From the NCBI GenBank assembly GCA_000720805.1, contig JODI01000171.1, positions 1 to 6,721 of the forward strand: DNA of 6,721 nucleotides. Reading direction: 5' to 3'. Origin of the DNA: Streptomyces violaceoruber (GTDB lineage: Bacteria > Actinomycetota > Actinomycetes > Streptomycetales > Streptomycetaceae). The notes beneath the pieces were generated by a model. That model was not told where the DNA came from, did not search any database, and saw nothing but the letters and a program-made list of their open reading frames with translations. The translations under genes were made by a program, and so were the position numbers. Below are positions 1-5,582 of the stretch, piece after piece (the first letter of the stretch is position 1; every line of letters begins with the position of its first letter).

Positions 1-136
1 AATCAAGGAGTGGCGGGGCCTGGCCACCCGCTACGACAAAACTGCCACCAGCTACCTCGCCGGACTCCACTTACGCGGTGCCGTGATCTGGATCCGCAGA
101 CTCCGACCAACATGATCCGAACCTGGAACAGGCCCT
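1..136 (+). mobile_element. right-hand end of an IS5-family insertion sequence (partial)
   Basis: The window opens inside a transposase reading frame. About 20 bases after its stop lies GGAACAGGCCCTAG, which resembles the terminal inverted repeat of an IS427-like IS5 element read outward, with a TA-containing target next to it. The other end is outside the window, so neither the inverted repeat nor a target duplication can be checked, and the boundary near 136 is an estimate. If correct, the element ends about 36 bases beyond the stop codon of the minus-strand lipoprotein gene. Confidence 0.45.
2..115 (+). CDS. IS5-family transposase, C-terminal fragment
   Basis: This is the last 37 codons of a frame that enters from the left edge and stops at TGA 113-115. 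The peptide contains WRGLATRYDKTATSYLAGLH, which matches the conserved C-terminal end of DDE transposases of the IS5 family, IS427 group: the final catalytic-domain helix after the last acidic residue, with the typical WRG.ATRYDKTA signature. Such enzymes cut and rejoin the ends of their own element. The catalytic D, D and E residues lie upstream and outside the window, so activity cannot be judged. In this group the enzyme is often made from two overlapping frames, which also cannot be tested here. The family call is fairly secure because the signature is distinctive; the exact IS is not named. Confidence 0.75.
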   Translation: MKEWRGLATRYDKTATSYLAGLHLRGAVIWIRRLRPT

Positions 137-172
137 AGCGAGGTACCCGGGTCCAGCGAGGCGGATCGGACG

Positions 173-460
173 TCACCCGGCGTCGGGTGCCTTGATGATC
201 CGGCCGTTCTCGTCGACGGTGTGGGTCTCCCAGTAGACGTCCCACTTGTCGCCGACGTGCTCGGGTTCCTTGCCCTCCGGGTAGCGGGCGTACCCCTTCG
301 GCGGGTCCTCGTCGTCGGGGACGCAGGCGGATCCGGTGCTGCCTACGGCGATGACGCCGTACTCGCCGCCGCCGCAGTTCGCGTCCTGCATCGAGCAGCC
401 GGTCAGCAGCACGGCGGCGGTCGTGCCGGCCAGTGCGAGGCCCAGGATGGTCTTGCGCAT
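173..460 (-). CDS. small secreted lipoprotein, function unknown
   Basis: Encodes 95 residues. The N-terminus is a lipoprotein signal: MRK, a hydrophobic stretch at residues 5-19, and lipobox L-T-G-C with the lipidated Cys at 22. The mature part is only 74 residues, is acidic and rich in Gly and Pro, and has two more cysteines (29 and 46) that could form one disulfide. The middle contains PPKGYARYPEGKEPEHVGDK, followed by WDVYWETHTVDENGRI, which resembles short lipoproteins of unknown role common in streptomycetes. The ATG at 460 is chosen because GGGGGAG lies just upstream on the minus strand and the signal peptide starts exactly there; a longer frame reaching 640 adds 60 residues with no signal logic. 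The gene ends about 36 bases from the putative IS end. No function is proposed. Confidence 0.8.
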   Translation of the reverse strand: MRKTILGLALAGTTAAVLLTGCSMQDANCGGGEYGVIAVGSTGSACVPDDEDPPKGYARYPEGKEPEHVGDKWDVYWETHTVDENGRIIKAPDAG

Positions 461-493
461 GGTGACTCCCCCTGATCGGTGTAGGACCAGCTT

Positions 494-516
494 GGGCCCG
501 GCGAGGAGGGCCCGGC
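494..516. repeat. direct repeat GGGCCCGGC x2 with hairpin potential, over a ribosome binding site
   Basis: GGGCCCGGC occurs at 494-502 and again at 508-516, separated by GAGGA. Each copy contains the self-complementary GGGCCC, so 494-499 can also pair with 508-513. The GAGGAGGG at 503-510, which would be the ribosome binding site for the ATG at 517, lies in the loop and second arm. On the minus strand the same bases lie about 35-55 bases upstream of the lipoprotein start, in its likely promoter or leader. Confidence 0.5.
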
Positions 517-1077
517 ATGAGTAGCCGTACTCGTAAGACCTGTGAAGAACTCGAGTGCGACATCCTGATGAAGAAGCTCTGGACGCTGGCCAGCCAACCC
601 GACAACGCTGCAAAACCCGAACAGGTCGGCTACGCCGCAAACAGCTTCATGCGGCTCTTCGACGACCAACCCCCAGGCCGGCACCCGCACATCATCCCCT
701 TCGTCCTGCGCTCGCGGTCCCGTCTCTCGACCGACAAAGGAAGCCGTGGAGCAACTACGTCTGTTCGACGTACTGCGGCCACTGGAGAGCAGCGGACTAC
801 TGGAGCGCGCAGCCTTCGTCGGCACCAAGCGGCAGCTGTCACCGCGTTCCTCACCGAGGGGACGACGTCATCGTTGAGCACGACAGTACGATCGTGACCT
901 ACATCGAGACTCTCGTGACGACTGCCTGCGCGACCTGAGTTCCCCCGGATCCGCCCCAGTGAACCCGAGGAAGTCCGCACCCTGGTCACTGCCCTTGACC
1001 AGGGCAGCTGGCTACCCGGGAACGAGCACACCCGCCTGCAGATCCGCTCGCCATCTGCCGATGATCGGCGGCGCTGA
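517..1077 (+). pseudogene. probable decayed gene, product not recognised
   Basis: An ATG at 517 has a strong GAGGAGGG binding site six bases upstream and opens a 126-codon frame ending at 897. The first 60 or so codons look like real coding sequence (good G/C bias in third positions, varied residues, a stretch reading PGRHPHIIPFVLRSRS). From about 720 that bias is lost in this frame but appears in the next one, reading EQLRLFDVLRPLESSGLLER near 745-804. It then passes to the third frame (GDDVIVEHDSTIVTYIETLV, about 860-920) and back to the first (SEPEEVRTLVTALDQGSWLP, about 958-1017), ending at TGA 1075-1077. A gene with several indels explains this best. I do not recognise the family. The alternative is a genuine short 126-residue protein with a poorly biased tail. 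Confidence 0.35.
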
Positions 1078-1200
1078 CCGGGACGGTCGACCGCCCCGTC
1101 ACAGCACACGAATCGTCAACCGAGCTGCCCGTGGGCGGTCGCAGGCGCGATCTCAGGTGAGTGTTCCTAGCCTCTCGGCGTACGCCCGAACGGAGAGTAC

Positions 1201-1219
1201 GCGGACAGTGGTTGTCCGC
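1201..1219. promoter_or_regulatory. operator-like palindrome GCGGACA-N5-TGTCCGC
   Basis: Two perfect 7-base arms (1201-1207 and 1213-1219) are separated by GTGGT. Size, symmetry and position, 15 bases before an ATG at 1235, are what is expected of the autoregulatory operator of a TetR-family repressor. That a TetR protein binds here is inference from the layout and from the TetR-like opening residues downstream. Confidence 0.5.
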
Positions 1220-1234
1220 TCTTACGGGCACGCT

Positions 1235-1372
1235 ATGAGCACGGGGCGCCAGGTCGGTGGGCAGAGCGCGTGCGGACGGGGCACGGTGTTGGGCTGGGCT
1301 CGGTCGGAGGCCCAGGCGGAGAACGCCATCGAGCGTGCACAGAGCTTGGGGGAGCACGTTTCAGGGCTGCAA
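1235..1372 (+). pseudogene. possible remnant of a TetR-family regulator N-terminus
   Basis: Reading from ATG 1235 gives MSTGRQ. Moving to the adjacent frame at 1257 gives VGRARADGAR, so together they resemble the usual TetR opening (M..GR.VGRPRADGAR). Back in the first frame at 1325-1372 comes AIERAQSLGEHVSGLQ, which resembles TetR helix 1 (AIL.AAQSLF.EHG). The rest of the DNA-binding domain and the whole ligand-binding domain cannot be followed. I infer a TetR gene broken by indels and then truncated, sitting behind its own operator. The matched stretches are short, so chance similarity in arginine- and alanine-rich translation is a real alternative. Confidence 0.25.
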
Positions 1373-1628
1373 GGCCGATGGTCGCGGTTTCCTCGGAACG
1401 TCCGACGCTCGCCCTCGCTGTCCTGCTGCCGGAAGCTCACTGCTCCCCGCGCCCGCAAGGCATCACACCTCGACCTCGGACACGTGCGGTGCTTCTGCAG
1501 CGAGGTGCCGACCGGCACGGAGGCGGACGGGCCGTCGGCTGATCTCCACGATCGCCGCGGTGGGGGAGCGCGGGGCCGGCAGGCGCACCGGGGCAAGGCG
1601 TCCGAGGCAGTCGCGCGGCTGCGGTCAT

Positions 1629-1663
1629 GCCGCCCACGTCCCGAAACGGCATTCCAGGGCGGC
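1629..1663. terminator. hairpin GCCGCCC...GGGCGGC
   Basis: Perfect 7-base arms at 1629-1635 and 1657-1663 enclose a 21-base loop that contains a small inner stem (CCG-AAA-CGG, 1641-1649). A run of five T lies 24 bases further on, which is too distant for a classical intrinsic terminator. It may be a terminator relic of the decayed upstream sequence or simply a stable fold. Confidence 0.25.
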
Positions 1664-1822
1664 ACCGTTCCCGCAGGTCAAAGGGTGTTTTTCCATTCCA
1701 CCGTCCCATCCCTGTTGAAGATCATTGCCTGCGCCGAGGCGGCCACCGCACGCTGTTGTCCAGCAGCGGATCCGGGCCGTCCGGATTCCATGGAACAGAC
1801 CTGTGAACGGGGAAGAACACCC

Positions 1823-2533
1823 ATGCGCAAGCACCGCATCCGCACCACCGCCCTGGCAGCCACCACCCTGCTGGCCGCCCTGTCGCTCACCGCCTGCAAC
1901 GGCCTGGACGACGGCGCGTCCCCCGCCTCCACGGCCGGTGCCTCCAGCACTTCGGCCGAGAACAGCTCCGGCACCCAGGACACCGGCGCGGACGGCGCCA
2001 GCAGCACCGGCAGCACGGAGGGGAAGGGGACGGCCGCTGGTGGCTCGTCGTCCGCCTCCACCGCCGGGTCCTCCTCCACCGCCGGGTCCTCCTCCGGCGG
2101 CAGCGGCGACAAGAGCGGCTACGGACAGAGCTGCGGCACTAACGACCTCACCTGGAGCACCCGCTCCGAGACCCAGGCCGGCGGCTACATCCTCGTCATG
2201 GCCAAGGCCAAGCCCGGCATCACCTGCGTCCTGCCCGGCAGCCTCCCCGTCGTCGCCTTCGGCTCGGACGGCACCCAGGCGAGCAACGCCGAACAGACCG
2301 TCGGCGAGGAACTGACCCTCAGCGGCTCCACCACCGCATACGCCGGCGTGAACCCCAAGACCACCAACGGCAACGACGGCAAGGAACTGACCAGCATCAT
2401 CGTCAGCGTCAGCAACGACGACCCCCACCCTGTCTCCCTGAAGACCGGCACCATCACCGTCGACAAGCCCATCGTCACCAACTGGCACACCTCAGCCGCC
2501 GACGCCGTCCCCGGCGACGGCACCGACAACTGA
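1823..2533 (+). CDS. DUF4232-type secreted lipoprotein
   Basis: Encodes 236 residues. Residues 1-25 are a lipoprotein signal with basic MRKHRIR, a hydrophobic core and lipobox L-T-A-C with the lipidated Cys at 25. Residues 26-100 form a low-complexity linker of Ser, Thr, Gly and Ala, which would hold the domain away from the membrane. Residues about 103-225 form a beta-rich domain of DUF4232 type: it opens with CGTNDLTW, has a second Cys at 135 (PGITCVLPG) probably bonded to Cys104, then LPVVAFGSDG and an alternating-strand C-terminus. The family is common in actinobacterial lipoproteins; its role is unknown. ATG 1823 is chosen because GGGGAAG lies seven bases upstream and the signal starts there; the in-frame ATG at 1790 would put 11 polar residues ahead of the signal. 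A second protein of this family lies at 5583-6329. The family call is less sure than the lipoprotein call. Confidence 0.88.
   Translation: MRKHRIRTTALAATTLLAALSLTACNGLDDGASPASTAGASSTSAENSSGTQDTGADGASSTGSTEGKGTAAGGSSSASTAGSSSTAGSSSGGSGDKSGYGQSCGTNDLTWSTRSETQAGGYILVMAKAKPGITCVLPGSLPVVAFGSDGTQASNAEQTVGEELTLSGSTTAYAGVNPKTTNGNDGKELTSIIVSVSNDDPHPVSLKTGTITVDKPIVTNWHTSAADAVPGDGTDN
2057..2092 (+). repeat. perfect 18-base tandem duplication in the lipoprotein linker
   Basis: TCCACCGCCGGGTCCTCC occurs twice without a gap (2057-2074 and 2075-2092), followed by a degenerate partial third copy. It keeps the frame and adds six residues (S-T-A-G-S-S) to the Ser-rich linker, so copy-number changes would alter linker length without harming the folded domain. 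Confidence 0.85.
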
Positions 2534-2534
2534 G

Positions 2535-2569
2535 GCCCTCGCGGAGGGCTTCGGTCTGCCGGCCGGCAG
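2535..2569 (+). terminator. probable terminator after the lipoprotein gene
   Basis: Two consecutive inverted repeats begin one base after the stop codon: GCCCTC-GCG-GAGGGC (2535-2549, 6-base stem, 3-base loop) and the perfect palindrome CTGCCGGCCGGCAG (2556-2569). There is no U-tract, which is usual for terminators in high-GC actinobacteria. The placement supports a transcription end here rather than read-through into the protease gene. Confidence 0.5.
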
Positions 2570-2794
2570 GACACCGTGCCGGTCGGGACGCCTCGACGAG
2601 ATGCAGCCGACCGGCATCGACATCCGCGTACGCCAGGGCGGTCCTCCGCGAAACGGCAGAGGCCGGCCGCTGCCCTGTGGGGCCGGACACCGCGGACCGG
2701 TGACCACGCAGCCGCACCGATGGAATCCGCTCACCTGGACGGTGGGCCGCCGGCGCCCGTCCGTTGCCCCGACCAGCCACAGAAGGATCCCGCT

Positions 2795-3715
2795 ATGACT
2801 GATATACCCGCTCCGGTCGTCCGGCGTCCCCGTGCTCGGATCACGCTGCTCGCCGTGGCCGCGACGGCCCTCGCGGTCGCCGTCCCGGCCCCGGCGACGG
2901 CCGCAGCCGTCCAGACCCGCGCCGCCTCGGCGGCCCCGGTGTCCGTCATGCCGTACACGGCCAAGGAACGCCGCGACGCCCTCGCCTACTGGACCCCGGC
3001 CCGTATCAAGGCCGTCGGCGAGTCCGTCGACCTCGGCCCCACTGGACCGAAGGCCAAACCGTGGCGGGGCACCCCGATGAAGACCGTGGGACGGCTGTTC
3101 TTCGTCAACTCCAGGGGCTTCGACACCTGGTGCACGGCCACCGCCGTGAAGAGCGCCAACCGCTCCGTCGTGATGACCGCGGGACACTGCGTCCGCCGCG
3201 GCTCCTCGCCCGCCAACACCAGCAGCACGATGGTCTTCGTCCCCGGCTACAGCAAGGGCAGCCGGCCCCACGGCGCCTTCGCGGTCCGCACCGTCCTCAC
3301 CCCGCGCAGCTGGGAGGAGAAATCAACCAACGACGTTTCCGCGCTCGTCGTCGACGCCGACAAGAGTGGCCGCAAACTCACCGACGTCGTGGGCGGTCAG
3401 GCCATCGCCTTCAACCGCGCGGTCGGCGGCACCGTCTCCTCCTTCGGCTACCCCGCCACCCACCCGCAACGCGGTGAAGAACTGCTCCGCTGTGTCGGTA
3501 CGGCGAAGAAGGAGGACGGCACGCAGGTCATCCCCTGCGACATGACCGGCGGCTCCAGCGGTGGCCCGTGGCTGGCCGACTTCAACGCCACGACCGGAAT
3601 GGGCGTCCTGGTCTCGGTCAACAGCGCGCTCGACTCCTTGCAGCCCACCAAGATGTACGGTCCCGTGCTGGGATCCACGGCCAAGGCGGTGTACGAGCGG
3701 GCCGAGCGCGGCTGA
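2795..3715 (+). CDS. secreted trypsin-like (chymotrypsin-fold) serine protease
   Basis: Encodes 306 residues. The N-terminus is an export signal: basic segment at residues 10-15, hydrophobic core at 16-30, and an Ala-rich cleavage region near PAPATAAA (31-38). A short pro-like segment to about residue 90 precedes the catalytic domain. The full triad is visible: His131 in VVMTAGHC, Asp180 in STNDVSALVV, and Ser255 in GGSSGGPWL, whose GxSGGP context fits a trypsin or glutamyl-endopeptidase (V8-like) enzyme. Cysteines 113/132 and 233/248 are placed to form the two usual disulfides, the first flanking the catalytic His. The enzyme should hydrolyse peptide bonds outside the cell; its substrate is unknown. 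ATG 2795 is chosen because AGAAGGA lies seven bases upstream and the signal peptide begins there, although the frame is open from 2576. It stands alone, 261 bases after the lipoprotein gene and convergent with the next gene. Confidence 0.92.
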   Translation: MTDIPAPVVRRPRARITLLAVAATALAVAVPAPATAAAVQTRAASAAPVSVMPYTAKERRDALAYWTPARIKAVGESVDLGPTGPKAKPWRGTPMKTVGRLFFVNSRGFDTWCTATAVKSANRSVVMTAGHCVRRGSSPANTSSTMVFVPGYSKGSRPHGAFAVRTVLTPRSWEEKSTNDVSALVVDADKSGRKLTDVVGGQAIAFNRAVGGTVSSFGYPATHPQRGEELLRCVGTAKKEDGTQVIPCDMTGGSSGGPWLADFNATTGMGVLVSVNSALDSLQPTKMYGPVLGSTAKAVYERAERG

Positions 3716-3949
3716 CCGCCGGGCACCGGCACGCGGCCGGCCGACCGCCGACGGACCGCTGGTGCACGATGCCCACGGCCACGGCCGGGACGCGACAGCT
3801 GCGGGGGCCTCACCGCATGGCCCGCTCCGGTCCAGGGAGCATCGCAGCGCCTCGGCGGTGGACTTCGTCATCGCCGCCGCCCCGCCTCACCACATCGACT
3901 GTGGCGCTTTCCCAGCCCGGCAGGTGTCGCTCCTGACAACGAGCAAGTC

Positions 3950-3966
3950 CCAGGTCTTTGACCTGG
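3950..3966. terminator. hairpin CCAGGTC-TTT-GACCTGG
   Basis: A perfect 7-base stem with a 3-base loop. With C3950 bulged, the stem can instead extend by GTC/GAC at 3947-3949 and 3966-3968. No T-run follows on either strand. It lies 235 bases after the protease stop and 118 bases beyond the stop of the minus-strand gene, so it may be a shared terminator or an operator-like palindrome of unknown use. Confidence 0.35.
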
Positions 3967-4032
3967 ACCTTCGCCGTGGAGCGGCCTGCCGGACTGACCT
4001 GTCGCGCCGATGTGTCAGAAAACGACGTCCCC

Positions 4033-4046
4033 CCGGCAAGGGCCGG
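4033..4046 (-). terminator. probable terminator of the minus-strand gene
   Basis: On the minus strand this reads CCGGC-CCTT-GCCGG, a 5-base stem with a 4-base loop, followed within about a dozen bases by TTTT (complement of 4019-4022). It begins 38 bases past the stop codon at 4084-4086. The stem is short, so the call is tentative. Confidence 0.35.
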
Positions 4047-4083
4047 TCTCGGACCGTCTTCGGCGCGGGCCGCCCGGATCCTG

Positions 4084-4953
4084 TCAGCTCTCCCGTTTGA
4101 TCCACTCGCTGCCGCCCAGCGGGTAGTCGTAGCCCGGGCGGCCCACGTCGGCGCTGGTGCGGAACGGGGAGCCGTCGTCGTCGATGTGGATGGTGCCGCG
4201 GCGGCTGCCGCTGGACCAGTCGAGGCTGAGGTCCCAGCGGACGTCGTGAGCCTTGGTGCGGGCGGTGACGTAGAAGACCTCCGGGTCGGACTCGCTGACC
4301 TTGTACGGGAAGTCGCGCTGGCCGTTCTTGACGGTGACCGTGGGACTGCCGTTGTCGAGGTCGATGTCGAACGACTTGGTGTCGACGCCGCCGCCGCAGC
4401 CGACGCCCATCGAGTAGTCGTTCCAGGCGAGCGGCGCGCCCTTGGCGAGGACGCGTATGTGCAGCGGGTTCAGGACGACGGTGTCCTCGCCGGTGCCCTG
4501 GACGGTGAGGGCGACCCGCTGTTCGCCCGAGGAGACCGCCCCGTACGCGGCGGCCCAACGCGGGGCGTCCTGCTCGTTCGCCGGCGGGCCGACCTGCTCG
4601 GGTTCGCTGTCGACGAGGAAGTGCTGGCTGCACGGGTCATCGTAGACGTAGGGGCGGGTGCCGATGGTGAGCGGGACGGCGGTGGTGACGGCAGTGGGGG
4701 AGGTGGCGGCGGGCTCCGCCGTCTTCTGCTCGCCGTCGTCCTTCGAGGGAGCGGCCGCTGTGGGTACGGACGGCTTGTTCGCCTTTCCGCTCGGGGTCGG
4801 GGTGGCGGACGCCTTCCCGGGGCCCACCGTGCCGGTGATCGAGGCCGCGGCGCCGGCCTCCTGGCGGCCTCCCGTGTCCCCGCCGGCCGGGAGACGTATG
4901 GCGAGCACCACGGCTCCCAGCACCACGGCGACCGCGGCAGAGGCGATCAGCAC
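4084..4953 (-). CDS. transmembrane and extracellular half of a split HTH membrane protein
   Basis: The frame runs 289 residues from GTG 4953. Upstream it stays open and reads TSAPGRRRTVLIA, so the arginine cluster that should precede the membrane segment lies before the GTG; this indicates that the frame is the back half of a longer protein. Residues 2-21 form one membrane helix (LIASAAVAVVLGAVVLAIRL), residues 22-95 a Pro/Thr/Ala/Lys linker, and residues about 98-285 an extracellular domain with two cysteines (108 in DDPCSQHFLVD, 186 in GVGCGGGVD) and conserved-looking stretches LTVQGTGEDTVVL, FPYKVSESDPEVFYV and DLSLDWSSGS. Streptomycetes often carry this arrangement as one protein with an N-terminal helix-turn-helix, which here is the neighbouring frame. 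There is no ribosome binding site at the GTG. Its codon GTGCTGA overlaps the stop of the HTH half, so coupled re-initiation is possible but the deletion explanation is simpler. Confidence 0.8.
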   Translation of the reverse strand: MLIASAAVAVVLGAVVLAIRLPAGGDTGGRQEAGAAASITGTVGPGKASATPTPSGKANKPSVPTAAAPSKDDGEQKTAEPAATSPTAVTTAVPLTIGTRPYVYDDPCSQHFLVDSEPEQVGPPANEQDAPRWAAAYGAVSSGEQRVALTVQGTGEDTVVLNPLHIRVLAKGAPLAWNDYSMGVGCGGGVDTKSFDIDLDNGSPTVTVKNGQRDFPYKVSESDPEVFYVTARTKAHDVRWDLSLDWSSGSRRGTIHIDDDGSPFRTSADVGRPGYDYPLGGSEWIKRES

Positions 4954-5396
4954 CGTACGACGACCAGGTGCGGACGTGACGGCGCGCGGGGGTGGGCTAC
5001 GACGACGACAACCGGGGCGCCGTCGCCGTCGTCGTCCCCTTCGTTCGATGCCGGCGCGTCAGACACAGCAGTCGCACCGGCCGGGCCAGGCCCCTGCGTC
5101 GAACTCGTCGGCGTGGCCGCCTGGTCCCCCCTGCGGCCCCGTGCCGCGTCCGCCAGGATCCAGCGTCGGTGCAGTTCCACCAGTTCCTGCGGCGTTGCCC
5201 GGCACAGCCTCGCGAGGCGCTCCACGGGGGCGTACTCGTTCGGCACCGCGGTGCCGTTGCAGTAGCGGTGCAGCGTCGACGTGCTCATGTGCAGCCGCTT
5301 GGCCAACGCCCCGTAGCTCAGTCCCGAGCGGTCCTTGAGCTCGCGCAGCTGTCGTGCGAAGACCTCCGTCTCCTCGGCCCCTGTTGCCTCCGACAC
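4947..5396 (-). CDS. XRE-type helix-turn-helix half of a split membrane protein
   Basis: Encodes 149 residues as read. Residues about 12-72 form an XRE/Cro-like HTH domain: FARQLRELKDRSGLSYGALA, then KRLHMSTSTLHRYCNGTAVP with the recognition helix, then a helix with PVERLARLCRATPQELVELH. An acidic and Pro/Ala linker follows. After about residue 135 the frame turns into a valine run and a tail (AHPRAPSRPHLVVVRC) unlike anything expected. The next frame at the same place supplies the expected arginine cluster and membrane helix. Restoring one C in the C5 run (minus strand, 4988-4992) would join both halves into a 437-residue protein. GTG 5396 is chosen because GGAGGA lies just upstream and the sequence VSEATGAEETEV is the usual start in this family; ATG 5408 would add four residues. 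As it stands, the DNA-binding domain would be made without its membrane anchor and sensor. Confidence 0.82.
   Translation of the reverse strand: MSEATGAEETEVFARQLRELKDRSGLSYGALAKRLHMSTSTLHRYCNGTAVPNEYAPVERLARLCRATPQELVELHRRWILADAARGRRGDQAATPTSSTQGPGPAGATAVSDAPASNEGDDDGDGAPVVVVVAHPRAPSRPHLVVVRC
4988..4992 (-). other. probable single-base deletion in a C5 run (frameshift site)
   Basis: The two halves of the HTH membrane protein are related by a -1 shift. The combined span 4084-5396 is 1313 bases, one short of a multiple of three. Adding one C to the run CCCCC (minus strand) gives continuous reading AHPPRAVTSAPGRRRTVLIA across the junction. The run is the most likely position, but any point between about 4955 and 5010 would work. 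It could be a true mutation or a sequencing/assembly error. Confidence 0.7.
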
Positions 5397-5582
5397 CCGT
5401 TCCTCCATGCCCCGGTGTTCCAGTCGCGCGTTCCAGGGACAGTGCTTTCTCCCTGGTCAGAGCATGTTTCGCCGTTCCAGTGTCTCCAACTGCCCGGCAG
5501 GCGTGGTGGCTGGGACGGATCACCTCACAAGCTTCGGTCATCCAACCACCACTCCACTCGAAGGCCGAAGGGGATCAGTCAC
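5397..5582. promoter_or_regulatory. shared divergent control region between HTH membrane protein and lipoprotein
   Basis: This separates two divergent starts (GTG 5396 minus, ATG 5583 plus), so both promoters should lie here. It contains the inverted repeat CCAGGGA-N10-TCCCTGG (5433-5456) and three copies of GTTCCAG (5417-5423, 5430-5436, 5474-5480). On the minus strand these read CTGGAAC, whose GGAAC core resembles ECF sigma -35 elements, but no matching -10 could be placed. Binding by the neighbouring HTH protein is a guess from position. Confidence 0.55.
5433..5456. promoter_or_regulatory. inverted repeat CCAGGGA-N10-TCCCTGG
   Basis: Two perfect 7-base arms, with centres 17 bases apart, lie 37-60 bases upstream of the HTH gene start. 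That spacing and position fit a dimer-binding operator better than a terminator, since there is no gene end nearby and no T-run. Confidence 0.45.

Larger units (their letters stand above)
1078..1822. other. long stretch without an intact gene
   Basis: A plus-strand frame stays open from 959 to 2533, but this is a side effect of few stop codons at high GC. Its residues before the lipoprotein start are arginine- and alanine-rich and have no domain character. The recognisable content is the palindrome at 1201-1219, the possible TetR remnant after it, a hairpin at 1629-1663 and a T-run near 1687-1691 (GTGTTTTTCC). The last 130 bases probably hold the promoter of the lipoprotein at 1823, but no clear -35/-10 pair could be picked. 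TTCCATGGAA at 1786-1795 is a perfect 10-base palindrome 27 bases before that start. Confidence 0.6.
3716..4083. other. convergent intergenic region without a gene
   Basis: This lies between the protease gene (plus) and the membrane-protein half gene (minus). Several frames stay open, but none has a ribosome binding site, a domain, or residue make-up like the neighbours. The only structures seen are the hairpins at 3950-3966 and 4033-4046, which probably end transcription from both sides. Confidence 0.55.

Noticed and set aside
959..1822. Open frame that could extend the lipoprotein at 1823 by 288 residues to a 524-residue protein
   Set aside because: The lipoprotein signal and a good ribosome binding site sit exactly at ATG 1823; the upstream residues are Arg-rich and lack any domain or coding bias.
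1625..2488. 287-residue minus-strand ORF across the lipoprotein gene
   Set aside because: Gly/Ala/Val-rich antisense shadow with no ribosome binding site or domain.
2601..2798. 65-residue ORF before the protease
   Set aside because: No ribosome binding site or recognisable domain, and it overlaps the protease start in another frame.
4988..4992. Programmed -1 frameshift or phase variation at the C run
   Set aside because: The run is too short for typical phase variation and the zero-frame codons (CAC CCC CGC) do not form a standard slippery heptamer; a plain deletion is simpler.
3958..5265. 435-residue plus-strand ORF opposite the HTH membrane gene
   Set aside because: Val/Ala/Gly/Arg-rich translation typical of the antisense of a high-GC gene; the minus strand has clear domains and coding bias.
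5409..5490. ECF sigma promoters suggested by CTGGAAC repeats on the minus strand
   Set aside because: The GGAAC core fits a -35 element, but no matching -10 was found 16-17 bases downstream of any copy.
4992..5582. Long plus-strand frame upstream of the DUF4232 lipoprotein
   Set aside because: It is antisense to the HTH gene, and the signal peptide with ribosome binding site places the true start at 5583.
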